From Linyphia triangularis (lineage: Eukaryota > Arthropoda > Arachnida > Araneae > Linyphiidae), in contig OZ021731.1 in the NCBI GenBank assembly GCA_963978545.1, positions 58,391,242 through 58,455,241 on the forward strand: a DNA stretch of 64,000 nucleotides. The letters run 5' to 3'. Below the pieces are notes generated by a model. The model was not told where the DNA came from. It did not search any database and saw only the letters and a list, made by a program, of their open reading frames with translations. This document shows positions 1-11,628 of this stretch, one piece after another. Made by a program: the position numbers and the translations under genes. How positions within the stretch are numbered: position 1 is the first letter of the stretch; each line of letters begins with the position of its first letter.

Positions 1-125
1 TACATAAATTTTACTATTTACAAAATTAACACTACGAAATATTTACAAATATACAAAAATTTTTAACAATATTTACAGGCTAGTTTGCATAATGATTTCG
101 CAACATGTGATAGCTCTCTCTAATA

Positions 126-1219
126 CAGCGTCAGCCACTAGGCGGCCCGCTGGCCGGATTCGGCCCGCGACAGCATTTTCTCCGGCCCTCCGATAGAACT
201 GAAGAGCAAAAATCAAATTTTGCGGAAATAATTTTAATTTGTCTACAATAGTGTGTGTTTGCTACCAAAAACCGCATTTTCCATTAAGTGGTGTCGACCA
301 AACGGTATAGTGGTTAGCGTGCTAGCTTCTAGACCGCGAGGTTGCGGGTTCGAATCCCGTGTTAGGCATGGGTGTTTGTAAATGTATGTTGGCTTGTCTA
401 ATGAAGAATGTTTCGGATATAGCCCTCGCATTATAGCCCTCGTGTTGCTGACGGCGCCAGATAATCTGAAAACAACCAACTAACCATTAAGTGGCCCGCG
501 TCAGTAAGTCGAAAAATACTTTTTTTTCCCCCCGAGACTGCTAACGAAGAAAGAAAAAAAAAAAATAGTTTGAATTATTACCAATGACTCATTGCTTGGT
601 TTTGTACTTATGATACCCTCCCTCCTCGATTCGTGAATGTCACAATTCGATTTCTGCTTTTCTGAATGTGATGGGAAGGAGTTAGGTGTTTTAAATCGTA
701 CTGGCCTCTTCTGTATGGGCGTGAAAAGAAGTACCGCGATCTCTATGACTCCAGTGCAATAATGGCGTCGAAGACAAGTTTTAAGTGCAAAGTAGATAGT
801 GAAAAGCGGACCGGCCGTCATCGTCTCGCAATTAACAACGACTAAAATGGAAGATTTAGGAGGTATGGTTTAAATATCTTTATTGATTATGAGTTTATGT
901 CAAGTCACATTATAATATTATCACAAAAGATTAACTTCTTTTATGAATTTGATTTACGATGTAAAGAATTTTTTTTTTAATTATTTGAAACAAAAATCAA
1001 ATATCAATTGTTAATTTATTAATATAAAAAAGTTAATTATTGTTTCAGTTTTCAAAATTGCTTTATATTGTTGAATCCTTGGTAATTATCACATTTCTAA
1101 CATTGAACATATGTAGTGAAGCAATTTATTTATTGGCGTATTCGGTATACATCTGCGGCCAGCGAAAAATTTTAGCTTAAGTCATGCGGCCCGTCAATAA
1201 AAGTTAGTGGCGAACGCTG
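126..1219. mobile_element. Non-autonomous hAT-type DNA transposon
   Basis: The left end begins CAGCGTCAGCCACTA and the reverse complement of the right end begins CAGCGTTCGCCACTA. Both ends run on into GGCCCGC-rich subterminal sequence. The element is flanked by a perfect 8-bp duplication, CTCTAATA, at 118-125 and 1220-1227, the size diagnostic of hAT transposition. No transposase ORF is present in the 1.1 kb, so it would depend on a transposase supplied in trans. A SINE A copy is nested at 292-483. Confidence 0.8.
292..483 (+). mobile_element. SINE A copy 1 (tRNA-derived), inside the hAT element
   Basis: The head carries an A-box-like TGGTTAGCGTGCTAG and a B-box GGTTCGAATCC. The body ends in the family's GACGGCGCCAGATAATCTGA block and an AACAACCAAC tail. 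A perfect 11-bp duplication CCATTAAGTGG flanks it at 281-291 and 484-494. A short partial duplication of the 'atagccctcg' segment makes this copy slightly longer than the others. Inserted after the hAT element it lies in. Confidence 0.9.
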
Positions 1220-1227
1220 CTCTAATA

Positions 1228-1556
1228 GGATAATAGAAGTATAGCTCCCGACCTATAGTCTTAATGGAGATTGCTATAGAAACCAGACTCGTTGATTTAG
1301 AATAAGGGTGGTGGATGTTGGTGAGATAAAAGATTACAATACCGCAAATGTAGATGTCTTTTTCTTGGAATACCCAGTGGAAAATGGGGATAGTCATGTA
1401 TCCATGGCAACAGACAATGCTAGACTTCGTGACAGGGATCGTTCTTGTGATAGACAGATAGTAGACATGATGGCGGTTTTGATAGTCACGTATCGAATCT
1501 GGAGATGGTGGAAATCTTCTGGAGTCTCTCCTTGAGGCTTCTATGCTGGCAGTTTT
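1228..1556. other. Unassigned interval
   Basis: I see nothing here that can be called a gene or a recognised repeat. Short open frames exist on both strands but lack splice signals and family resemblance. Confidence 0.4.
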
Positions 1557-2283
1557 CAGTTTAAATACCTCCTAGAAGTTATGCTTCTCTTGATAATCAA
1601 GCTACTTTTTTAAATCATTTATATTAACTTCGATTTTGTCGATGGGGATAACTCTGCGGAAGACTAATTAAACCCTTTGCTGTCATCCAATTGGGCTGAA
1701 ACTTGGCAGATATGTTCCATGTCGATGACATTGCATTTTATCAGATTTTGGGGCTGTTACTGTCACTAAAAGGTCACTTTTACGGAATACTAATAAACCA
1801 ACTAGCCGTCATCTAATCGTGCTTTGGCTATCATCTTTCCTGCTGCCAAATTTTTTTTTTAATAAAAAAATAAGTAAATGAATGAATGAATTTTATCAGA
1901 ATAAAAAAAAAAATTATACTTGAATGTGAGATCATAAATTCACGTTAATTTTTAATAAATAAATTTTGAAACGTAGTATGCCGCACATTTTGCTCATAGA
2001 AATGTTTTTTGATATCGGCACTGTATTAATGAATATAAAAATTGGCAATGCATATAAAGGAATTTTTAAAAACTCACTTTTTATGGGTTATAGTTGGTTG
2101 TTTTTAGATTATCTGGCGCCGTCGGCAACACGAGGGCTATAATGCGCCGAAACATTCGTCCTTAGACAAGCCAACATACATTTACAAACACCCATGCCTA
2201 GCACGGGACTCGAACCCGTAACCTCGTGGTCTAGAAGCTAGCACGCTAACCACTACACCGTTTGGTCGGCTTTATGGGTTATA
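1557..2283 (-). repeat. Dispersed repeat family C, copy 1 (interrupted by SINE A)
   Basis: Read on the minus strand, this starts AATATAACCCATAAAG and shares long blocks with 7966-8460 and 37888-38560, including a block around 'gatagaatgcattgtcatcga' (in this copy 'gataaaatgcaatgtcatcga') and 'attagtattccgtaaaag'. All three copies share the AATATAACCCAT end and lose similarity after 'ggatttaaaaa'. No clear terminal inverted repeat is visible, so the class is unknown. SINE A is inserted at 2093-2270. Confidence 0.7.
2093..2270 (-). mobile_element. SINE A copy 2
   Basis: Full-length copy on the minus strand, from the GTTTGGTCGGC-side head (plus-strand right end) to the GTTGGTTGTTTT tail (left end). 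A perfect 13-bp duplication TTTATGGGTTATA lies at 2080-2092 and 2271-2283. It splits family C repeat copy 1 close to its end. Confidence 0.9.
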
Positions 2284-4801
2284 TTATTAGTTATCTAGAT
2301 CTTATTGTAAGAATATATCGGTGCAGTGCATCGTGTAGCTCCTACGACATGAACATGCGATAGGAATATGAGCATATCATTTTTCTAAAGAGTAATTTTA
2401 AAAACAAGTTGTTCTAAATGTAACAAGAAATTTAAAAAATCGTTAATTCAGTGGTAATTGAGATTAGGCCAGTAATTTATACAAGAAAAAAGATACTTAG
2501 AAAAAGCCCCTCTCCCGAAAGTTTTTTTTTTTTTTTTTTTTTTTTTTCTTCAACAGATACCTCTTTAGTATATGTATAGTTTTACAACCTTAATTTCGCG
2601 ACCAGAAACCAATTCGTAATTCGTTAAGCCTAAACTATAAGTGACATAAGTGTCGCATATCAATTTGAGGATTTCTACAGTCATCGTCAAAATTTAAAAG
2701 TTGTATTTTCATCCTACTTCGTTATCCTATAAAATATTTATTTCTCAACGAATTTACAAACTTTTTTCACCCAAAGTATTGTTAGATATTTATAAACATA
2801 GTAATTATGCAAAAATTATTAAAAAAATTAATACTTTAAGTTTATAAGTATTTTTTGAAATTATCTCAAAACAGTGATTTTTAACACCTTGGTACACTTT
2901 CTATACAAAATAGCTTATAAATATATTTTTAAAAATTACTAATGTTAAGTTAACATTTCGATTAACGATGAATACCTATTTTTTAGACAACATTGCTTTT
3001 AATGTTTATGAAAAAAATATTAAATGTTTTGTATGAACTAGAAGGGAAAAAAATCATAAAATTCATATTAAAAAATATACACAAATATAAAATTAAAATT
3101 TTAGGTCATCAATAAAGAACTCGCTTTTAAATAATATTCTACTCAAAAATTAGATTGAAATATTGAATAGATTTCTTTAAAAGTGTTCCTAGGTGTTGAA
3201 AATCGCTGTTTAGTGTTAATTGCAAAAAAATTCTTATAAACTAAACATATTTTTTTATTATTATTATTGCCTTATTACAATATATGCAAATATAAAACTA
3301 CAAATTCTGCGAATAAAGTTTGTAAATACGTTGAGAAATAAATAATTTATAGGACATTTTGAAGTTGGATGTAAATTCTGCTTTTAGCTTGTGTCAGTAA
3401 CTGTCATGTTCCCTTAATGATACTAGTAGAGTTCCATAAAGTTCAAACGGAAATGTCTTATAGTTCGGCTAAAAGAGTGTTTCCATAGTAACTCTATGAG
3501 AAGGTCACAACTGCCACCTGACTTCAAACAGGTATATCGTATTACAACTGGGATATTCGGTGACAATTTCTTTGCCAAGTTTGTCACAAAACTCGCCAAC
3601 TCGGCGATATTTTATTTCATTAAATAAAAACTCCAAATTAGTAGAGATTCTATTATAGTCTGACGTAACCTCAACAGGAGGAAATAACGTTGTATAAATG
3701 ACCCTAATTTTTATGTGTTTAATATCTGGATTTGATGAAGCTAAGTAACACGTGTAGAAACGTCCTTTTAGTGTTAGTTACTGCCACAATTGTAATTTGG
3801 TTTCAAACACTTCTGCGGGAAATATATAATCCTACCTTGAATTGTTCTTGCATTGTCAATTTTTCATAATATTTCTGCTGGTTGTTTTTAAATATTTATA
3901 ACAAAATGCGGTTTCTTACAACATCCATAAATATTTATATTTTAGTAATACATATAAGCCCTCAATGAAAGTAGGAATATAAAAGTAAACGCCTTCCATG
4001 AAAGAAATAAAACATCGTTAACTTCAAAGTAAATATTATTCTCGCAACTTTTAAAAGAACAAAGCTCCATAACTACGGGAAACATAAAAGAGTAATGTAA
4101 TCTGTAAGAACTTTTTTCTTCATTTATATAATACTTTACATACCTTTGATCGAAACTTTTCTTAGAAAATGTAATCTTAAGAGGCATGCGAGATTCATTC
4201 TGAAAGAAAATGTATCAGAAATGAAAGACAATTTTAAAACTGAAAATGAATCAATGGAGATATCATAAAATATATTTTCCGAAAATTATTGAAAGAAAAA
4301 TATCAGGGATATGTTTGTATTGGGGGGGGGGGGGATGTCTGGAATGAAAACATTCAAAAAGATATTTTAATTATTCAAACAGCAATAGCTTTTTTAATCT
4401 TTCTGTCACTAGAAAAATCGTTCCAGGCTTTTTGTTGAAATTTCAGTAACACAACTAATTTTCAAAGTGTTCTATGTATTTTCTTGATAACCAAATCGAA
4501 GAATTTACTGCTGGTTTCAGAGAGAACTAAAATCTATGGTTTATTTACAATTTAAAATATGCATACGAAAAAGGGAAATGGGATTACGTCTAACAAATTC
4601 ATGGGTTTGTTTATATGCTGTCTTCCAAGCAAGCTTTTGCAAATATTTAGGATTTTGAACGTTTCATTTTGAATACTGAAGCATCAAATTTCCAATTTTT
4701 TTTATGTGTGTTCGATATGGATATTAAATGCAAATAATTTATGGGTTTGCAAAAGTTTTTATCGGCTTTTTCTAAATACTTTTACTTGCAATACAAGTAA
4801 A
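2284..4801. other. Gene-free AT-rich interval
   Basis: No coding exon can be supported. It holds a T-tract near 2521-2547, an imperfect inverted repeat (2695-3385, listed separately) and a G-tract at about 4322-4334. The stretch 3380-3640 is less AT-rich, but I see no open frame with splice sites in it. Confidence 0.5.
2695..3385. repeat. Imperfect inverted repeat with about 220-bp arms
   Basis: The segment near 2731-2765 ('ttatttctcaacgaattt' followed by 'acaaac') returns in reverse complement near 3315-3345 as 'gtttgtaaatacgttgagaa'. Similarity continues in register through the arms, for example 'cagtgatttttaacacctt' near 2873 against the reverse complement of 'aggtgttgaaaatcgctgt' near 3191. 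The spacer is about 250 bp. Terminal duplications could not be defined, so this may be a diverged foldback element. Confidence 0.6.
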
Positions 4802-4981
4802 GGCCGACCAAATGGTATAGTGGTTAGCGTGCTAGCTTCTAAACCGCGAGGTTGTGGGTTCGAGTCCCATGTTAGGCATGGGTGTTTGTAAATGTATGTT
4901 GGCTTGTGTAATGACGAATGTTTCGGCGCATTATAGCCCTCGTGTTGCTGACGGCGCCAGATAATCTGAAAACAACCAACC
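4802..4981 (+). mobile_element. SINE A copy 3
   Basis: Full-length copy with the GGTATAGTGGTTAGCGTGCT head and ACCAACC tail. A perfect 12-bp duplication AATACAAGTAAA lies at 4790-4801 and 4982-4993. Confidence 0.9.
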
Positions 4982-5025
4982 AATACAAGTAAAAAATGTC
5001 TTACATCTTCATAGGAATTCTGTAT

Positions 5026-5180
5026 GAGTTTAAGAAGATAATTTTTCGTGAGTTTAAGAAGATAATTTTGGGTGAGTTTAAGATGATAATTATGTGTAAG
5101 TTTAAGATGATAATTTTGTGCGAGTTTAGATGATAATTTTATGTGAGTTTAAGATGATAATTTTGTTTGAGTTTAAAATG
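5026..5180. repeat. 24-bp tandem repeat, about 6.5 units
   Basis: The unit 'gagtttaagatgataatttt' plus four variable bases starts at 5026, 5050, 5074, about 5098, 5122, 5145 and 5169. The period is 24 bp with scattered substitutions and one 1-bp deletion. Confidence 0.85.
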
Positions 5181-5320
5181 ATTGTGGAGAAAGTGGGTGT
5201 TCACAAATTTGCTGCACTATTTGCTAAATGAATCCTTAGAGAAAAAGAAATGTTGACTATAAGATAACAGTTCCGTGACACATTAGTACTATTGTATCCT
5301 AAGTTTGTTGTATAGGCTAG

Positions 5321-5406
5321 TAGATGTTAGATTGGTTGGATTGGATAGTAGATGTTAGATTAGTTGGATTGGATAGTAGATGTTAGATAGGTTGGATTGG
5401 ATAGTG
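5321..5406. repeat. 28-bp tandem repeat, three units
   Basis: The unit begins 'tagatgttagattggttgga' and repeats at 5321, 5349 and 5377. It lies 140 bp downstream of the 24-bp array but shares no unit with it. Confidence 0.85.
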
Positions 5407-6272
5407 CCTTGCTCGCAAGACTTACACGAGGGCTCCACTGAGCGGAACAAGGTTAAGTCATTATTTGTGTGAAGGGAAAAACCATTCGGAAGGTATTTCA
5501 AAGGGAAGATATCTAAAATGCGATAACCCTAGGAAAACACGCGACGGGATATCCAGCAATCAACAAGGCACTGTCACGCGCGCGATCACTGCCATGTCTA
5601 TGCACTTTGCAGATAGATAACTTTTTTTACAGTGTACTTAATCGATATAAATATCTTTTTTTTTAATTTTATTTTCAGGTATTATTTCAAAGAAGAAAAT
5701 GAAACTTAGCAGCGACCATCATCTGAATTCCATTCAACGTAATTTGCTGATGAAAAAGAATTTCCTATAGGATGATTTGAAGGTAGCTGGTCAAGAAAAC
5801 GCAAAACACTCTTAACTATTCAACAAAGCAACCTGTCTCATGTAATAAAGGAAACAATATAATATACAAGTAGTCAATCACATATCAAGCACCAAAAATA
5901 AGGAAGAAAAATAAGCCATGCGAGGCGAATTTCTTTGTTTTTAATCTTGAGCGTTTTATGCTGTTGCTTATCCTTTTGGTTGCTTTACGAGTAGCCAGAA
6001 CTTAATGCAATGTCTTCCAAGAAATATTAGGCGGCAAAATATTCTTCTGAAATTTACGACAAGAAACAACAAAGCTGGAAATTTTAATACCTTTTTAATG
6101 GTCATTCAACTTTTGGGATTCGAATAAAAATTGTATGCTTAAAGATTTTTCAGTTCGTTTCATCATATGGCGTTAAGATTTTTTTTTTTATCAGAAATAA
6201 TTTCCTAAACGTTGATAATAAAAAGATTGCACTTTACTTTACCTTTCAAATTTCGTTTTTTAACAGAACGAC

Positions 6273-6448
6273 GCCGACCAAACGGTATAGTGGTTAGCGT
6301 GCTGGCTTCTAGACCGCGAGGTTGCGGGTTCGAGTCCCGTGTTGGCATGGGTGTTTGTAAATGTATGTTGGCTTGTCTAATGACGAATGTTTCGGCGCAT
6401 TATAGCCCTCGTGTTGCTGACGGCGCCAGATAATCTGAATACAACAAC
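6273..6448 (+). mobile_element. SINE A copy 4
   Basis: Full-length SINE A with a perfect 13-bp duplication TTAACAGAACGAC at 6260-6272 and 6449-6461. The tail is short (ACAACAAC). Confidence 0.9.
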
Positions 6449-6994
6449 TTAACAGAACGACCGATCTGATATTCAGAATTTTGAATTCTTATCCATAGAT
6501 TAATTAACCGGATGAGAAATCTACATTTTACTGTGTACTGTATTTCAACAAGATACAAGACCCTGCTTAGATTTGAAAACTTACCAGAAAAGCCAGAGAA
6601 AAGCTTTGTAGCTGCTATTGTTCTACGACAAATTATCTATAAAACTCTTTTACATTGAAAACTAGTATATTTTTAAAGTTTACTAACAAAGTTGTAGATT
6701 ATTTAGAGCTTTATGGAAACCTATTAACTCACAAGATTAAAAAAAAAAAAATGCTTTTGATAGTACCAATCTAATTGTGAAACATACTATTAAACTATGC
6801 AACAGAAATGTGTTGTAAAATTTGTGGCATTTACTTTTCTCAGCAACTTTTTCAAAAGTTATACAATCACACACAAAAGTTATAAACCTGTTATAAAATT
6901 CCTAACCAACTGATGTTAGAATTACTTCAAAATAAGTACCCTGAATGAATGATATCTGAGAAACGAGTTTATGCTCCACCTTTCTGATTGGCTG

Positions 6995-7345
6995 GTACGC
7001 TCAACGACCTGTACTTTTGCTCCGACCAAACGGTATAGTGGTTAGCTTGCTAGCTTCTAGACCGCGAGGTTGCAGTTTCGAGTCCCGTGTTGGCATGGGT
7101 GTTTGTAAATGTATGTTGGCTTGTCTAATGACGAATGTTTCGGCGCATTATAGCCCTCGTGTTGCTGACGGCGCCAGGTAATCTGAAAACAACCAACCAA
7201 CCTGTACTTTTGCATAGTAATGGTTAATCAGGCCGGGACCTACAACTAACGTGGATTCCGAAGAACAATGAACATCCACGTCTAAACCGAGATTCGAACC
7301 CAGCACCTTTCGCTTGCGAAGCCAAAGCTCCAACCACACAGGCGT
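6995..7345 (-). mobile_element. SINE B copy 1, split by a SINE A insertion
   Basis: On the minus strand it reads a tRNA-like head (TGTGTGGTTGGAGCTTTGGC, then GGGTTCGAATC), then the family B body with GGATGTTCATTG and GGAATCCACGTTAG, and ends near GTCGTTGAGCGTACCAGCC. The homologous copy at 7547-7732 shows the uninterrupted order. SINE A copy 5 (7021-7199) lies inside the tail portion. Confidence 0.75.
7021..7199 (+). mobile_element. SINE A copy 5, nested in SINE B
   Basis: Full-length copy flanked by a perfect 14-bp duplication ACCTGTACTTTTGC at 7007-7020 and 7200-7213. The duplicated target is itself part of the SINE B tail, which proves that A inserted into B. Confidence 0.92.
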
Positions 7346-7546
7346 CAACATTTTGAATCTCCAAATACGAGTGCGCAAGTTGGAGATTATGACAAATGCT
7401 CTCTTGTGAATTATTGACAAAGTTTTCTCTTATTTGTTCAATCAACTTGAGGAAGTTTCTCCTTAAAAGACCATATGATAATCACTCCGCTCCCTCCAGC
7501 TCCTATCATCTTTGAAATTATGAAATATGTTCTCAAGACGTTTTGG

Positions 7547-7732
7547 GCCAACCTGATGGCTGTGAGGTTAGTACTCTGGCCTCGCATGACAAAGGTGCCA
7601 GATTCGAATCCTGGGTTGGGAATGGATGTTCGTTATGGTTCGTAATCCACGATAAGCCGTAGTTCATGGTCTAATAAGCCATTATTGTGCAAAAGTACAG
7701 GTTGTTGAGCATACATACCAACCAAGACGATT
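7547..7732 (+). mobile_element. SINE B copy 2 (tRNA-Ala-like head)
   Basis: The head includes CTCTGGCCTCGCATGAC and the B box GATTCGAATCC. The family's paired stem CTGGC/GCCAG around the loop CTCGCAT would give anticodon CGC, as in tRNA-Ala. The tail carries GTTGTTGAGCATACATACC. A near-perfect 13-bp duplication (CAAGACGTTTTGG / CAAGACGATTTGG) lies at 7534-7546 and 7733-7745. Confidence 0.8.
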
Positions 7733-7965
7733 TGGTGCAGTATACCCTGCTCCTCCTATTTTAAGAATTATAAGCCGTAGTTCAAATATATCCGAAGATA
7801 GATCGACATTACCTAACAGATATATGTTATGAAAATCAGTAAGTGCCACACAGGACTATTAATAACAAATGTTCCGGTCCCGTTTGACGTGTGGTCTGGA
7901 AGCACTTTCTATGATTCTTTTGCTATTCACGTTACAAATGTGATGTAAAGTATCTCTGATAATAT

Positions 7966-8460
7966 AACCCATAAAAACCGAGTTTTTTAAAAATCCTTTA
8001 CATGGGTTATCAATTTTTATATTCACTAACACAACGTCGATATCAAAAACATTTCTATCGGCAAAATATGCGGCAAACTACGTTTAAAAATTTATTTACT
8101 AAAAATGTAGGTGAATTTTTGCTCTCGCATCCAAATATCATTTATTCTGATTCAAGTAATTTTATTATTTATTAATAAAAAAATTTGGCAACAGGAACGA
8201 GTTTCAACAAATGATCGGTTCAATGTTATTAAACGAGATTGGATGACGGCATATTGGTTTATTAGTATTACGTAAAAGCGACCTTTTAGTGACAATAACA
8301 GCCCCAAAGTTTGATAGAATGCATTGTCATCGAACCAATCTTCTAGTTTCAGCCCGATTGGATGACGGGAAGGAGGTTAATTTGGCCTCAGCGAGTTCCG
8401 TTTCCGACAAACACAAAATTGAAGTTAATATTAAAGGATTTAAAAATACCTCCAGGAAAA
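7966..8460 (+). repeat. Dispersed repeat family C, copy 2
   Basis: Starts AATATAACCCATAAAAAC and runs to 'aaaggatttaaaaatacctc'. It is collinear with copies at 1557-2283 and 37888-38560. Open frames inside it (for example 8289-8477) are not shared as open frames by the other copies, so coding is unlikely. Confidence 0.75.
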
Positions 8461-8469
8461 CATTTCTCG

Positions 8470-9356
8470 TACGTTGAATTGTTTAGAAGTATGTTTGGTA
8501 TTTTGATGCACCATACTGGCATCGTCTTCCACGATGTAATAACATGAAACATATCACCAGTTTAGACTCTTCATAATAGAACTCTGTGCTTCAAGTCAGA
8601 GAATCTTATTCGACCACCCAACCTATTCATTTTTTTAAAACTTAAGTTCTATTTTTCAATTTAAATTGCGGAGTAGTTGAGTTTCACCATGGTCAACATA
8701 CATCCCGCCAAAAACCAATCCCGTAACAAATATAAGGAGTGTTTAACCACTTCTAATTAAAACCGAAATCTCCAAACCAAAATTTTAGATCATAAATTCT
8801 TTGGATATGAATTAATTGTTCAATACAAATAATTCGTCGCCATTTGTAATATTCCCCATCAAACGTCTTACAAAAAAAAAGATACCGATGAATAATAATA
8901 AACGAAAACTACAAGGCGCAGCTTGCAAACATCTCAACTCGCACTTTTAAATATACAACAGACTTAGGCTTAACGTCAAATATGCCAGCGTGAAGATACC
9001 TAATCATCAACAGTTGAAATCTATTCAGTAAGTAGAAAAAGAAAGTTTGAGACTTATTATAACATGTTCTTTAGATTTTAATCTGAAGAGTAAATGTTTG
9101 AATCAATAGTGGTAATTAAAAGTATTTGTGCAAGTATAACTAACTATTCGATGTCATTTTTTAATGTTTTTTTTTTTTTCAATTCCTGACTGAACTAGGG
9201 TTGCTGTCTTAACTTTTATATATATCCATCTTCTAATATGTGATTATTTAGGCAGATATTTTAAAACTTTATTAAAAACGTGAACGAAAAAAGGAGAAAA
9301 ATATGCAATCGTCGCCTTTTCTATCGACAAATAACTAAACTGATTTTGTCGCTATT
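8470..9356. other. Unassigned AT-rich interval
   Basis: I find no exon, TIR pair or repeat copy that can be supported in this stretch. Confidence 0.4.
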
Positions 9357-9538
9357 GCCGACCAAAGGGTATAGTGGTTAGCGTTCTAGCTTCTAGACCG
9401 CGAGGTTGCGGGTTCGAGTCCCGTGTTAGGCATGGGTGTTTGTAAATGTATGTTGTCTTGTATAATGACGAATGTTTCGGCGCATTATATCCCTCGTGTT
9501 GCTGACGGCGCCAGATAATCTGAAAACAACCAACCAAC
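9357..9538 (+). mobile_element. SINE A copy 6
   Basis: Full-length copy with an extended ACCAACCAACCAAC tail. Unlike its siblings I could not find a convincing target-site duplication, which suggests an older copy or a later rearrangement at one flank. Confidence 0.85.
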
Positions 9539-9680
9539 CAACTTCAACTGCATGACTTTGATCAATATTAAACACTCTCGTTTTAGCCACTGATCTTCAA
9601 CTATACAACTTCTAGATAGCGATACATGGTTATTGACCGGTTTACTTATACATGGTTGAAGCCGAAGAAAGCTTGAGGTA

Positions 9681-10943
9681 CCGTAAAATGGGGTGAATAG
9701 GAACAGCGGGGTGAATCAGAACGAAACTTCATGAAATTACAAAGAAATTATTTTACACAAATAAGGCAGTTTTATTAATTATATATATATATTTCATTTG
9801 GTTAACATGTTTTTAATCTTGGAACATGTTTTGTGGGGTTTTCAACACTGTCCTTTTTTAAAAAAAAAATTCTGAAACAGCGTGCATACAATCCAACGAG
9901 TTTTAACCTCTCCAAAACTTATCCAGTAATTAATAACATGTACCAGTTATAGACTTAACTAATATATTTTTAGATAAGTATAAACATCCACAACAGCATG
10001 CCATACTTAATTTAATTTGGTTTTAAAAACTTTTTATTTTGCGAATTTTTATGTTTTGCCTTGTCTCGATTTTGAGATTTGCGGGGTGAATCGGAACACT
10101 TGAAAAGTGATATTAAAAAGCTGTTTTTGGTAAGATTATGTTCCACACAAGATTCAACGACTGAAGAAGAGTCTAATTACTCCCTTCAAGACAGAAATCA
10201 AGATTGCGGGCTTGAATAAATGTCAGAAGAAGAGCCTAGTTTTCGCATGGCAGAAAACCCGATTGTTCCAGTGGTTTTTTTTCTAAATGACTTCGTTATC
10301 TTTAAGTTATATGGGAAAATGTATGAAGACTCTATGTGAGCAAAGTTTTACACCCACAAGATTATTGCTATAAGTGTATATAAGTGTGTTTTACAAAAAG
10401 CGCTTATGAACGAAGAGATTTTCTGAAACAAATGATGCTTTTCTCCTTTCTCAAGATATTTAAAAAATTTGGTCATACGACACGCAAACATAAAGTGCAT
10501 TAAAAATATTAATTTTAAAGTCTATTTGGATGAGTTATAGGAGAAGAGTTGATACGCTTTCAAACATATGATTTGTTTTGACAATAATTGACAAACACAA
10601 ATTTTATCCGTCATATTAAATGATTTTTTATGATTATTTTGTGTTCCTATTCACCACAATGCATTATTATTTGTTTTTTGCCACCCTGTAAACATTTAAA
10701 TAAGATAAGACATAAATTGTAACGAGTGTTCCGATTCACCCCTTTCTGCGGGGTGAATCGGAACACCATGAAAAAGTTCAAAATAAATTAAAGTCTTAAG
10801 TTTTTATAATTTTTTGGGGTTGATTCTCAAAGAAGAAGGCGAGACCCAAGTTTCTATGTCAAAAATATGTTCCTTAACGATCTTATTTCAACCGATTATT
10901 ACTTTAAAAGTTGAAAAGTGTTCCGATTCACCTCATTTTACGG
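9681..10943. mobile_element. TA-flanked TIR element with repeated GGGGTGAATCGGAACA motifs
   Basis: Left end CCGTAAAATGGGGTGAATAG and right end (reverse complement) CCGTAAAATGAGGTGAATCG form a TIR of at least 24 bp, bordered by TA on both sides (9679-9680, 10944-10945). The end motif recurs inside at about 9707, 10081, 10641 (inverted), 10726 (inverted) and 10750. The copies at 10726-10742 and 10750-10766 form a perfect 17-bp palindromic arm pair. No ORF of transposase length is present, so it is non-autonomous. TA duplication fits Tc1/mariner-type chemistry, but the superfamily is not proven. Confidence 0.75.
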
Positions 10944-11215
10944 TAGTAGTCTGGTAACTTGCACGTTTTTTCAAGTCTTTATTGGGAATTTCTGTTTATG
11001 GGATAATAAAATTCACTGGTTTTAGTTATTGGCACCTAATGGATGCAAAAAAATACAAATTTTTACAACGTTTTATTGTTAATCAAAGCAGACCCCTAAA
11101 AAAGGTACATGGCTTGCCCTGGTAATTTTGGCTTTTAAAAACTTCTGAAATAAAAAAAATCGAATTGATTATTAATCTATAGAATTATCTTTCTCGTTGG
11201 AGCTAGAATTATTAA

Positions 11216-11628
11216 CTGTTTTCACTCGAGGCCTTTTTGGCGTGAAGGAACCAGCAACTCATGACGTTTCCCGTCAGTTTTGGTTCGGTTCGCGATTACA
11301 GATCCGCTTCAAAGAAACTAAACACAGACATTGGCATGGCATCGAATTTCCGAATCAAATCTAGAGGTCCTCTCGAGTTGCGTCGGTTGGTTGGTTGGTT
11401 GGTTGGTTGTATTCAGATTATCTGGCGCCGTCAGCAACACGAGGGCTATAATGCGCCGAAACATTTCGTCATTTAACAAACCAACATACATTTACAAACA
11501 TCCATGCCAACACGGGACTCGAACCCGCAACCTCGCGGTCTAGAAGCCAGCACGCTAACCACTATACCGTTTGGTCGGCCTCGAGTTGCGTCATCCAATC
11601 ATGTGAGAGTCACCTCGAGTGCAAAGTG
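11216..11628 (-). mobile_element. TTAA-flanked MITE, copy interrupted by SINE A
   Basis: Bounded by TTAA at 11212-11215 and 11629-11632. On the minus strand it starts CACTTTGCACTCGAGG and is collinear with the uninterrupted relative at 35822-36025 (shared blocks: 'ggaaattcgatgc', 'ctgtgtttagtttct', 'gagttgctg', 'aaaaaggcct'). A TTAA duplication fits piggyBac-type elements; Kolobok elements also use TTAA. SINE A is inserted at 11385-11579. Confidence 0.75.
11385..11579 (-). mobile_element. SINE A copy 7, inside the TTAA MITE
   Basis: Minus-strand copy whose tail is expanded to GGTTGGTTGGTTGGTTGG on the plus strand. A perfect 13-bp duplication CTCGAGTTGCGTC lies at 11372-11384 and 11580-11592. 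Confidence 0.9.

Noticed and set aside
296..370. SINE A heads as functional tRNA genes
   Set aside because: A and B boxes are present, but the acceptor and anticodon stems do not pair as in a tRNA and every copy continues into the same SINE body.
4759..4983. Repeated antisense peptides (…DSNPQPRGLEASTLTTIPFGR) as a protein family
   Set aside because: They are the reverse translation of SINE A at many places (also 243-479 and 9352-9537), not conserved genes.
8289..8547. Two overlapping small ORFs in family C copy 2
   Set aside because: The frames are not kept open in the other two copies of the repeat.
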